Below, piece by piece: positions 13,150 to 24,234 of a stretch of DNA of 64,000 bases (position 1 is its first letter; each line of letters begins with the position of its first letter). Location of the stretch: NCBI GenBank assembly GCA_003117195.1, contig BDSI01000031.1, forward strand, positions 843,501 through 907,500, written 5' to 3'. Below the pieces are notes generated by a model. That model was not told the DNA's origin and did no database searches. It saw only the letters and a list, made by a program, of their open reading frames with translations. The stretch is from Eudorina sp. 2006-703-Eu-15 (lineage: Eukaryota > Chlorophyta > Chlorophyceae > Chlamydomonadales > Volvocaceae). Both the position numbers and the translations under genes were made by a program.

Positions 13150-13300
13150 TCCATCCATCCATCCATCCATCCATCCATCCATCCATCCATCCATCCATCC
13201 ATCCATCCATCCATCCATCCATCCATCCATCCATCCATCCATCCATCCATCCATCCATCCATCCATCCATCCATCCATCCATCCATCCATCCATCCATCC
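13150..13300. repeat. (CCAT)n microsatellite
   Basis: About 37 uninterrupted copies of CCAT (ATGG on the other strand). It begins about 157 bases past the monooxygenase stop codon, so it is probably in that gene's 3' UTR. The Ser-Ile-His-Pro and Met-Asp-Gly-Trp repeat frames read from it are artefacts. Confidence 0.97.
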
Positions 13301-13456
13301 CAGCAGACACGGCACGGTAACACCAAGGCAAACATGACGGCCGCTGTGGCCGCTATCTGTGTCGAGTTGAGAGGGAAAGAGCGGGCCCTCTTCCTCCTCC
13401 GCCTCTGCAGTCACCGACATCGACACCGCCGGGCATGTTGCTGCTCCCGAAACGAA

Positions 13457-16400
13457 TCAAATTTCGAAATCCGCCAGCACCAACATGGCATCGGTCGCGA
13501 GGTCCTGCTCCTCCCATTCTTCCGCCGGATGCTGCAGCTGCTCCGGCGACAGCGGCGGTGACAGGGGCAGCGGCGCCGGCGGCGGTGGCGGCGAGTCCGA
13601 CGCCGACGCACCAACGAAACCCGTTAGAAGCCGAGATTGCTGATGCCAGGACGAAAGCGATGCGCGGGTGGCGTTGCTGATGCTCGTACCGTCCGCGGTC
13701 GGGCCATCGGCAGCCGCGCCGCCGCCGCCCGCGCTGCCCTCAGCGTCAGCGCCGGCACTGCTGACAGCGGACTTCGAGCTGCACTGCGCTGGGCTATTCG
13801 TGGCGGCGGGCTGGGCATCCATCCCACCCGGCATCTGGCTGGTCGAGGGCGAGAGAGATGGTGGCGGCTGCTTGGCGGACTGATCGTCGGAGCTGCCAGG
13901 CTGGACGCCTCTGCCCTTGCCGCTGCCGCCACAACGACGACCTCCAGAGGCGCCGCCGCCCGGTACGACGGGCGCGCCACTTGCAGCCATGCTGCTGCAG
14001 GGGGTTGTTGTGGTGGTGGCAATGATGCTCACGGCGGCGGTACCGACAGGGCCCCATGACGCGTCCAATCGCAGCTGAAGCCCCATACGGTCCGAATGTC
14101 CCGTCAGCGACGCAGTCTCGACGTGCTGCGGCTCTTGCCCGGCAGCTGCTCTGCTGCGCTTCGCAAAAGTGGCCTGCTGCGGCGGTGGCGTCACCGGTGG
14201 CGGCGGGACCGCAGCCGGCGGCAAGTTGGGCTGCATCTGCTTCCTCAGCATCGCAGCCAGCGGCCGCGGCGGCGGCGCCATCAGCGGCGGCGGCGGCGGC
14301 AGGTACTCAGCCGCCGCCGAAAAGTCGATACAGCAGGCAGCGGCCCCATCGGGCGCGTGAGAGCTGCCCAGCTTGGCGGGGCTGGAGGTGGTGGCGCCGG
14401 CGGCTTCGGCTCTTGGGATAGGGCCTGAGGGCTCACGGACGATCAAGGTCATCGTGGAGGCGCGGGGTAGGCGACTGCCCGGGATGCCGGTGCTGTAGTC
14501 TGGGCCGCCGCAGTCCCGGACTGCCTCGGCATTGCGACCAGTGTACCTGCGCGGGCGGTTTACGACAGTCACGACGGTGTACGACCTGCTACAGTATGAC
14601 AACTTGACTAGTGCACGTGGGCAAGCCAAGGTTGTATGTAGGCGCAGGGGGCTGGGTGCGGGGGAAGAGCAAACCAAGGTGGGGTGCGTTCAGGGGGCTT
14701 CCGACGGACGCCATGGCCGAGGTCGCCGTGCAGCTTAGTCCCCAGAAACGAACGCCGATGGTGGCAAAGTTGGGGTGCAGGCACCGCACCTGGCGTGCCC
14801 CACATTCACAGGACCCGACGGCCATACAGGCAGTGGCTGAGCCCTGCGAGCCCCCGCCGACGCCAACGACTGCGGCCGCGGTGGCGGATGCTGCTGCGGG
14901 TACAGCCGCTGCTGCCCCGCGAGCCCGCTGCTGGCCTGCCGCGACGGCGTTGCCGCCGCCGTCACCGCCGCCGAATGCGGCGGCGACAGCGCCACTCCGC
15001 CGCGCGCCGCGACCGGCGCCGCCGCGATGGCGTTCCAGAACTCCAGCACTGGCAGCGCTTTGGCGCCCGTGTCGGCGGCGCAGGAGGAGAAGAGCCAGGC
15101 CTCCGACGACGTAACCTGCTCGGAGGAGGACTCCCGGCCGGCCGTCATCGAGGTATCCGCGTACGTGCACAGCTGCAGGCGGCAGCTGCTGGGCCGTCCC
15201 AGCGGCGACGTCCGCGGCGCGGCACTGCAGGCAGCCGACCGCTGCAGGGCCCCAGGGCTGCAGCCCTCCGCCTGCAGGAGGAGCAGTCGCTTGGCGGCCG
15301 ACTGGGACCGCGGCAGGCTTCCGGTCACCTTCCAAGAGGATGAGGAGCAGAAGATCTGCGAGAGCGCGCCCACATCGTCCTCCTCGGATACGGAGGCGGA
15401 GGCGGATCTCCGGCCCCCGAGGTCGTCCGGGTCCGACGGCGACGGTCGACGCAGGTGGAGCGGGTGGGGCCGGGGCAGCGGGCCGCTGCGGCTCCCGGCC
15501 GTGTCCCCCGCGGCGCCGACCGCGCACCTGCCGGGCTGTCTGGGAGCGACGGCGGCGGCGGCGGCGGCTTTCGCAGCGGCGGCGATTGCGGCGGCAGTGG
15601 CGGCCGCGGTCGCAGCGGCGTTGGTGGCGTCGATGGGCGACATGCTCGGCGGCTCCATCCGACCCCGGCCCCGAGACTGTACGGCAGCAAAGACGCTCCG
15701 GTTGCTGATGGCGGCGAAACCGGCGCCGTGCGCCGTAGGTTTGGGATGGGACGCAGTGTCGCAGCCCGTGGAGGAGGCTCCCGTGCCTTCCGCAGCGCTT
15801 ATCGCGGCGGCGGCGGCGGCAGCGATAGACCCGTCGCGGGCGGAGCTTTCCGTCTGAAGGCTCAGAGTCGCAGCCGGCGGCGCCCGCTGCCCCTGGCCCC
15901 GGGCGGCGATGACGGGGTGCCGTTCCACGACCCCGGTGTAGTCTTCTGGGGAATAAGCTCCGAAGCACTCCGCCAGCGGGTTGACCCGCTTCCGCTTCGG
16001 CTGGCGGCCCATGTCGCGCAGCAGCTGCCGCGGAGCAGCGGGCGCAAGCAAATGTGTGCCATTGCCGTTTGGAATGAAGGGCATGGAGCACGCGCAGTTG
16101 CTGGGCAGAAGTTGGGCATGAAGCCCAGCGCGATGACAGACTCCGTGCCAGACATTGCGGAGGGACTTGTGGAGGGGTTTGGAACTCATGGCACATACTA
16201 ATTGACACGGCAGTCGTGTGATATTGTACCGCGCCTGTTTCTGTACCTACCTGGTCGTGGTACTGCATGCCGTACATCATGAGCACGGCACCGCGGCAGC
16301 GCTGCGCCGGCATGACGTCGCGTCGCCAGCGCTGCTGCTGGCGCACGTCGGCAGCCATGGCATCGGGCCCAGGCAGCTGTACGGCGCCCGTCAGCACGTG

Positions 16401-19400
16401 GGCCAACCACAGCGCCTGCAGACTGTCAGTTAGGATGTTGCTGTACGTGCTGACCTGTACGGCGGCATGGCAACGAGCGCGGTGAGGCCGGACATGGGCG
16501 TATGCGCATCGCAGCTCATCTGGGATACCCGGTTTCGACAAGGCCAGTTGGGGGGCGGAAGAGGCACCTACCTCGCTGCCCACAAAGGCGAGGTGCGGTA
16601 CGGCGCACGGCAAGCAGTTGCGGTACAGGTACAGGCCGTCCTTTTGCAGGTCCAGCCGCTCGCGCATGTCTCGCTCGAAGTAGTCGTACGACTTCTCGTA
16701 GCCCGTGCAGTAAAGTACGACGTCGGCGGCGCGGACGCTGCCGTCCTGTGGGGCGGGCGGTCCGTTGTGCAACAATGTTAACACCCCGTCTGTTGCGGCG
16801 GATAGCGGAGATACCTGAAACAGCATGGCAATGCTTCAACGATGCCAAGGTACGACATGCATCAGACGCGCAATTCACCAAGCAGGGGCGACATGCACCA
16901 GTCTGCCCGCACAATGTTGTCGTACCTGCAAAATGACGCCGTTTCGTACGAATTGGTTGATTTCGCCTGCAGGTTCGTACGTGGGGTCAGAGGCCGTGAA
17001 ATGACATGCCCAGTCAGATGTCGTACATTGCTATATTTCGTTCAGGATATATGGGCGAGAACCCCACACAGCCCGGTAGTTGGAATCAAGAAGCCCCGCG
17101 TTCCACAATGCCGTACATGTACTCCTATGCCGTACGGTCGACCGTGCTTACCCTTGATGGCGGTCAGGTTCTCGCACTGCATCATCCGGGCGTTGCTGTC
17201 GTCCAAGATCTGGCCCCCGTAAAAGAGGTCGCCCGGCAGGCTGACCTGAGGTTCAGCCCACTTCCCGCTGGACAAGCCGAACTTATTGGCGATTGCGGCC
17301 TGCAGACGTGAAAGTCGCATCCCATTGGCCAACGCACGACACATTCGCGTCCCACCTTCCTTGCCCACTTCCAGACTTTTCCAAGCCGGCCATCAAAGGA
17401 GCTTTCCACGCGGTACCTGCGAAAGGCACCCGCGCTGCAAGCCATGTCGCCATCCCCCTTCACATCCCACCGCCGCCTTCGCCACCACCACCACCCCATC
17501 GCCGCCGCCGCGGCTGCTGCAACCCGAGCACGTACCTCCACGCCTCGCCAGAAGAGCCGCTTCAGTGGCTGCACGACTGAGTGCACCGCCCGGTCCACCG
17601 GGCCGGCCGTGTAGTACGGCGGCAGCATCGCAGCGGCTGCGCGGCTGAACAGCAGCCGCCGCACCGGCACTCCCAGCAGCTGACGTGGCACGGGCCAGTG
17701 CAACTGGCGGTATAGCAATGTGACGGTGGCGGCGCAGCGGCTGGCCAGGAGGCCCGTGGCACAGTCCACGGCCGTCCTCCCGGCGCCCACAACCACGACC
17801 CGGCGGCCCCGGGCCACCGACATGTCCGTGAAGTCCTTGGCGTGGAGTTGCAGCCCCGCAAACAGCTCGGAGCCCTGAGAGCGGTGATTGCGAAATGGGG
17901 TTGCGAGCTTGGGGAGCCGCTCGGGGAAGCCGTTGCGGAGGCGGTTTATGCGGTGGGAGCGGTTGATGCGGTTTGTGCGGTTGGTTGGCCGACAGGCCCA
18001 TTGACTCTGCGAGAGCCAAAGTACGCTGATGTATGGAGCAGCATCGGGAATGGTGTGCGGGTCAGGGTTCTGAGGCCCCAGGGGCCCCCAGTGATGCGAC
18101 ACGACTGTGTAGCGAAGAAAGATTTGTGTGTTACCAGGATGCCGTACCCGATAGCGAGGAATGTGCGGGCTGCTGTACATGCCCGAGCAAATGACCGTGT
18201 AGTCAACCTTGGTCTGCGCGAGGACGGGGATGGGAATACACTCGATTACATACATCCGATTTTTGTCAGAGGTCGAGCAGCTGCAGTCGCACTCTCCCAT
18301 ACGGTAGCTGGGCTCAGGACGGGTCAGGACCAGGTACAGCCCCATCGTGGCGACTGCACATCGACATGGAGTCCTCGCGGTGTGTAGCAATCTGGCCGAG
18401 TATCGAGTAGGCGTGCGTAGTGAGGAGGCTGCGGCTGCCACCACGGACAACTGGTACTTATTGTTTCTCGTAACATAAAGTAAAGACAACCGGTAGCGAG
18501 GCAGGAGAGCGTCCTCATCTTCCGGACGGATGGTCTTCAGGATGTACGGATGGGCGTGCGACGCCTAAAACGAGGGACGCGCGGGGATGAGGGATCCCTG
18601 CCGCGACATCAGTCAGCGAGTCACCCCGGCCAGCCCCGCGTGATCTGTGCGCGTAAAGACGGAAGTCGCCACCGGTCCCCACGCTGGAGTTGCCGGTGGC
18701 GTCAACCCCTGCGACGTGAAGTCCGCCTGCGCCCGTCATTTAATGCCCAGTCCTTCGTCTCTGCAGCCGAGCTGACCACCGCTCTGTCAGAGACGCGGGA
18801 TGTTATCACACCTTGAAGAATTTTTCCTTGATCGAGTCGCAGAACAGCGCCTCCCACTGGCGGGACCCGGCGCACCAACGCAGCCGCAGCAGTTTGCAGT
18901 TCAGACGCACGTGCCTCATCAGGTCGAAACGCTCGGCATAAGCCTTGATGTACGTTTGGACTTGCAAGCCAGTGGGGTACTCCTCCTCGGGCTGGAGTTC
19001 CTTGGGCCATGTGAAGTCGGGAAATTGGTAGTGTCGCCAGGGAACTGAGTGCGTAGGAATGGGAGGCGAGGGGAGGCATGCGGGCGATGAATGGCAGTAT
19101 CTGGTAACACATACGCTGTATAATGGCTGGTGACAGTCAATGTTACTTTGGGGCTTGCGGCTTAGGCCAGCGGCTTTGCATGGGAGAACTCTGTACGTCA
19201 TCTCGGCCATGTTGCTCACCCAGGCTCACCCTTGATACGGTCCAAGTTGTCGAAGCAGATGAACGATTTAGGTAGGAGAGACAGCCACGGAATAAAAGCA
19301 TGCTGCAGTGTGCACCCCGAAGAACCTACTTTGCAAGCCGAAGCCGTCGTAGTTTCGCGCCCAAACTCCTCCGATCTCTGGACATGCTTCTAAGACCAGA

Positions 19401-19660
19401 ACCTACGGACACGTGAGTCAAATGGTCCCTCGAATGTGCCATTACAGGAAGGTGCGCATGTTTTAATTGATGCACCTGTGATGTACGCGACGTCCCCAAC
19501 TGCCATGGACACAATGGGTTACCTGCACTCCGATACGCAGAAGCTGACGTGCCGTGCACAGCCCCGCCACACCTGCGCCGACTACCAGAGCACTTTCAAG
19601 GGCCCCACGTGAGGGCAGCAATGGAATGCTCCTGCTAGTTCTTGAGCTTTCAGTTGTCAT
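13457..19660 (-). CDS. Flavin-containing monooxygenase with a long low-complexity C-terminus
   Basis: A class B flavoprotein monooxygenase, expected to use FAD, NADPH and O2 to oxygenate nitrogen or sulfur substrates; the substrate cannot be told from sequence. Ten in-phase exons: 19660-19523, 19402-19330, 19044-18812, 18213-18148, 17874-17536, 17299-17152, 16789-16572, 16454-16251, 16024-14790, 14585-13457 (1,260 residues). The start is the ATG at 19660. The FAD site GAGVAG is at about residues 28-33, followed by [20 protein letters not shown] and HYQFPDF. The NADPH site GAGRTA is at about 200-205, then AKFG-type linker sequence and LYCTGY near 355. The family core ends near residue 505. About 750 Ala/Ser/Pro-rich residues follow, encoded by two large exons. 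A small extra exon around 18612-18725 is possible but not needed for frame or family alignment. Opposite-strand frames at 15.0-16.2 kb are shadows. Confidence 0.9.
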
Positions 19661-20988
19661 GTCAATACCGTAATATTATGCTTGGCAGACCCGTGATCTT
19701 TATTCAAGCAATCAAATTGTATTTATAATTTTTAAATCACATGACCCAGTCAAAGTCCCCACATCTCGCGGCGAACGCGAAACTTGTAAGGGGTTGCCGC
19801 GTACGGCTCGATCGAATTATTACCTAACTTGATTCACATATCGCATACACGAATACAATAATTATAACATAATAATGCTTGAAAGAACCTCGTACAAAAT
19901 AACGCAATTCTTCTGCTCGTCTGTCTGTCATGCGGATTTCAATTTCAACTGCCGTTAAGGCATAAATCATTTCTGTAAATTTATTTCATCCATAGGTATA
20001 GGTATAAAAACATGCTGCCTGCAAGCTTCCTTTCCCGACACCGCCGACGGTTGGGCATGATGAGGCACCCGCAGACCCATCCCAAATCCATCGTCAATCA
20101 CCATATTTATAAATATTAAATCCTGCACATTATGAAAATTTTTGACAGGAAACCGTACAATATGTCAGTGGTTGGATTAGATACGTCGCACCTAGGGTCG
20201 CACTGAAACTGTCGATTATATCTCCAGCTGTCTTCAGACTGATGTGACATTTAATTCTTAATGTGCAATATTGACCAGATGCCAACAGCCTATTTCGAGG
20301 TCTTTGTGTTTGTCTCCAGAAGACCGGAACGTGTCCGGAGTTCTCCGGCAGAGTACATCCGTTCGTTTCGGTTGAAGGCTACGATACTGTGACCCCGAAT
20401 GGATTGCCAGCCCGGCGCACTTGTGGTGGTGAGCTGATGTCTGTGGGTATTAACGAAATACGGTATGTTTGTGGATGACCGTTCTCTGAACAGCTCGACC
20501 GCCTCGACGCAGGGCGACACGCTCCCGTGTGAACTGTGTGTACCGATGACTCCGTGTGATCTCCGTCCCACAGGGTCCCACTGTCAATCAATACCTTTAG
20601 CGCCGGTGGGGTCCTTGAAGGTGAAGAACCGTGCTACGATGACGAATCTTACTACGAACAGACTTTTATGTGTAACAGAAGGCGCCTATGGCTGACAAAT
20701 AATGACAGCACGGCTGCCAAGGACAGCCCTAAGCCTGTTGACCCACCACGCAACTTGTGGAGTGCGGCCCCTGCGGCAACCAGCTGGCCACAAAAACGAC
20801 AGAATCATCAAGTATCTTATTCCTTCAGGTACCTCAATCCACAAGGCCAAACTCAGGCTGGCGACCCAGACTGTCCAGCTCTTTTGCACCCTGCCGGGCC
20901 TCTCGGGCCTCCCGGGCTTGCGAAGGCTTACAACATTTGCTCAAGGCCGGCTGCCTGCTTCACCCGTGTCTTGCTTTGACCCTTCTCA
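19661..20988. promoter_or_regulatory. Upstream region of the monooxygenase gene; AT-rich
   Basis: This lies between the monooxygenase start (19660) and the MYND-gene stop (20989), both on the minus strand, so it holds the promoter of the former and the 3' UTR of the latter. About 19680-20280 is markedly AT-rich compared with the rest of the window, with several TATA-like runs such as TTTATAATTTTTAAAT near 19720. No coding frame is supportable. Confidence 0.45.
20928..20932 (-). terminator. Candidate poly(A) signal of the MYND gene
   Basis: TTACA on the plus strand reads TGTAA on the minus strand, 57 bases past the stop at 20989. TGTAA is the volvocine poly(A) signal. The short distance makes the assignment tentative. 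Confidence 0.4.
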
Positions 20989-23900
20989 CTAGGAGCTGGC
21001 CGGTGCAGGCCCCGCTACCGGACACGTCGCATTCTCCTCTGGCGGCCCCTTGCCGCAAGATTCCTTGCCACAGCCATTTTCAGCAGCGACCGTCGCAGGT
21101 GAGCCGGACTCGTCAGCCCCATCGCTCGTTCCGCCATCCCCAACAGGCCCTCCTGCCTCCGTCTCAACCTCCGAAACCTGCAGCGATTCAACCTCCGCCT
21201 GCTGCTGCTCCTGCTCCTGCTGCTGATGCTGATGCCCGTGCGATTGCGACCGGCCAGGCGCGCTGGCCTCTCCACTCCCGGCGCTGTCGCTTGTCGCTGC
21301 TGTCGCGCCTTCCGCCACTCCCGCCGCAGGTGCGGCTGTCGCGGCGGCCTGGCAGACGACCTTGTGCTGCGGCCAGTGCCCAACTTGACACGCCCGGGAG
21401 CAGTACCGTACGGTACGGCACCGACTGCACCACAGGAGCGGCGGGCCGCCGGGCTGTGGCTCAGCGTTGCAGGTCACGCACTGTGCAGCACCCGCGGCGG
21501 CGCCTGCGCGGCTGTCATGTACACCGGCCGCCAGAGCGCTTGAGGGCTGCGGCGCAGCCGGCTTTGTCGGCGCCTGATGATCGTTCTGCCGCTGCTGGTC
21601 CTGCTGCTGCGTCACTTGTTGTTGCTGGTGCTGCTGCTGCTGGAGGGCGGCCATCTTCGCCTGATCCGCCATCCGCACAATCATCATCATGGAGTGGCCC
21701 CAGTTGATGATCTGCTGGATTTGGCCCTTGAGCCAGGAGTGAGCGATGCGCGCGTCCACGCCCTCACCCACCTGTTTGCGCGGGACCCCGCGTCCAAGCC
21801 AGGGAGCGCGCAGTTGAGGCTATCTCAGGAGTGAAACGCACCCGTTCGCCTGGCGGATGCTCGCGATCCCTAACACAACACGTTTAAGCGGTTGCCGACG
21901 TCCTAGGGACCGCTGTGGCATGGTCATGCAAGATAAGCCCACTTGCATGAAAATCCGCGGCTTTTCGCATGCACGGCAGTATCTCGCCTCTCCGCACCAC
22001 GGTGAGCTGCCTGGCTGTGGTTACCTGCCTGCCTGTGCGCTGGCAAGCCATCCAGCGTCCAACACCCACCAACCCACTCACCTCCATGACGGGCAGGTCC
22101 CTCGCTGCCTGCTCGCCCGTAAAACGCACGCCCCAGTCCTCCAGCTGCACTCCCAGCGCGGGCGCGATCGTCTCGATATGGCCCGCGAAGGCGCGGAAGA
22201 AGGACCCGTAGTCACCCGGGTACGGCCGCGTGAAGCCGGGCGAGCCGGCGGCGCCGGCCTGCGGGTCAGCGACGGCCGTGCGCAGGGCGCGCATGGTGTC
22301 CACGTATCCCTCTGCGGCGAGCCGGCGGGGACAGGGGGGATGCTTGGTCGAGCCCAAGGGGCAACCCAGAACCGTGTGACAATGAAACGTCGTGACGGGA
22401 TCAGCGGGCCAAACCGCATGAAGCAGGGTGTCAAGCAACCGGGTCAACAGACCCCTGACGCGCTTCAAGCGTTCGCCACGTACCCGTGAACAGCCCGAAG
22501 CTGTGCTGGATGACGAAGCCGCACGAGTCGACCACGTCCTCCTCGCCGGTCCCCATGACGATGGTGGGCAGCCCCAGCAGCATCAACAGGTTGCGAACGG
22601 CGCCCTCCACGTGGAGCAGTAACCTGACACGGGGCCGCCGTCGCGAGCGCGGGCGCGGGTCGGACAGTCGCGCGCATGACAGGCATGGCGAAGGCACTAG
22701 TTCCATGTAAGTCGGAGACGGGGCCCGCTGAGCGTGCCTTCGCATGCGCCGGGTCTACAAGGCCAATCCGCAACATGCACTTAAGAAGAAACCCGTGACC
22801 CTCCCCCAAAACAACGCGCATCCCGCCCTGTATGCCCGTGTCCGTTCATGTCAGCCGCGGCCCAGCAGGCCGCCTCAACACGCGCAAAGCCGGAATACAA
22901 TCATAACGCCGCGAACACGTGAGGTCCCACCCCACGCTACGCCGCAGTTCCGCACTTTTTCCGCGGCATGGGCTGCAGACGCAGATCCGCGTCCTCCGCA
23001 TCCACTGCGCCGCCATCCCGCGACGGCGCAGCGTCCGATCCGTGCAGCTCGATCCGCCGCCGCAGCTCCACCAAGCCCTCTATCAGACCCTCCAACGCCG
23101 GCCGTAACGTTGCCAGGGTGCCCGACTTCAGCAGCCAGGCGCGCTGCGGAGCCAGGCCAGCCGCCGACAGCTCGATGCCTCGCGTGCCTAGCCCCCCCAG
23201 GTTTGCTGCGAAGCTGCATGCCTGGGCCGCCAGGGAGAGCCGGTCCTCAAATGTGTCATCATCCTGCATACTGCAGCTCACCGCGGACGCTGGCACCGGT
23301 CGCGCCGCGTCAGGCTCCTCCAAGGCCGCGACACGGGACACGGCGGCGTCCGCCGCGGCGGCGGCGGCGGCCCCGTCGCCGCGGTCCAGGGCCGCAGCCG
23401 CGATCTGCAGCGCCCGGCCAGCCATGTACGTCTGACGAAGCAGCTCGCGAAAGGCCACGCACTTGGGCGTGGAGGCGCGGGTGACCTCCCAGCAGGTCTG
23501 CAGGCAGCGCTGCGCTGTTGCTAGCCCGGCAGGGTTGAGCAGCGCCGCCGGGGAGACCGCCAGAAAAGTGAGCTGCGCCACCAGGAGCTCGCCCAGCTCA
23601 GGCTTGGCGGCGATCGCATCCATGCTGCCCGCGGCGCCCTCGGCGCGCAGTGTGATTGAGCAGAAGACCAGCACCACGGCTTGGCTGAGGCGGTGCGCCA
23701 TATTTGCTACCCTGCGGCGGCCAGGGGCAGCAGTGGGCAAGTACTGGTTATCAGGAGTCGCGGTTAGCGGACGGACACCACTTCGCGTGAAGGAAATGGC
23801 ATCAGCAGGGGCGGTTCGTGCGCGGCATCAGGTACGACTGGCCGCGGTGATGTTTCTTCGTCCCATTACCTGCGTACAGGTGCTTACTTTTCGTGGAGCC

Positions 23901-24234
23901 GCCAGAGAGAGTTCAAGAACTGGTGTTCCACGAGCGCCAGCGCCAGGCGGCGGTCGCTGCCCACCACGACGTCATTCAGCGCGATGAGCTGCCAATAAGA
24001 TTGCGGGTTTCCGGGATCTAAGCCGGCTGCTGCCGTTATCAGGGTGCTTATTGCCAACGCAGAGTAAACTTTCTGTGAACCTGCTGTTTGCCCAACGTGG
24101 TCATCTAAGACCGCCTGCACCTGTGCAACCACAGGCTGGGCTAGCGCTATGCGCTCATCCAATGACCGAATGCTTGTGGCAGCGGCGAAGAAGGCTTTCC
24201 AGCCTGGTGGCCCGTTCGATCCTTTGCCCACCAT
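20989..24234 (-). CDS. MYND zinc-finger protein, 751 residues
   Basis: A protein-interaction zinc-finger protein; no enzymatic domain is visible. Five exons join in phase: 24234-23888, 23711-22956, 22623-22484, 22311-22082, 21771-20989. The N-terminal 500 or so residues are helical and hydrophobic-patterned (for example EHQFLNSLWRLHEK, LLLHVEGAVRNLLMLLGLP, ALRTAVADPQ) and may form a helical repeat scaffold. A Gln-rich stretch (about residues 535-555) follows. The MYND finger at about 589-631 has all ligands: CVTC, CSRC, YCSRAC, H-P-Q-H and a final C. The last 120 residues are acidic, Ala/Gly/Glu-rich and disordered-looking. MYND fingers bind Pro-rich peptides in other proteins. MYND proteins with this layout are numerous in volvocine genomes and mostly uncharacterised. 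The ATG at 24234 is the first in frame; there is no upstream splice acceptor I trust. Confidence 0.88.

Noticed and set aside
12554..13561. 335-codon plus-strand frame rich in Ser-Ile-His-Pro repeats
   Set aside because: It is a translation of the (CCAT)n tract, which is open in several frames. There is no domain before or after it.
15027..16201. Two long plus-strand frames (276 and 248 codons)
   Set aside because: They are mirror frames of the Ala-rich monooxygenase tail on the minus strand, where splice phases and the family core fix the true strand.
18612..18725. Extra monooxygenase exon
   Set aside because: A frame flanked by plausible splice sites exists, but exons 18812 and 18213 already join in phase and the family alignment has no gap to fill.
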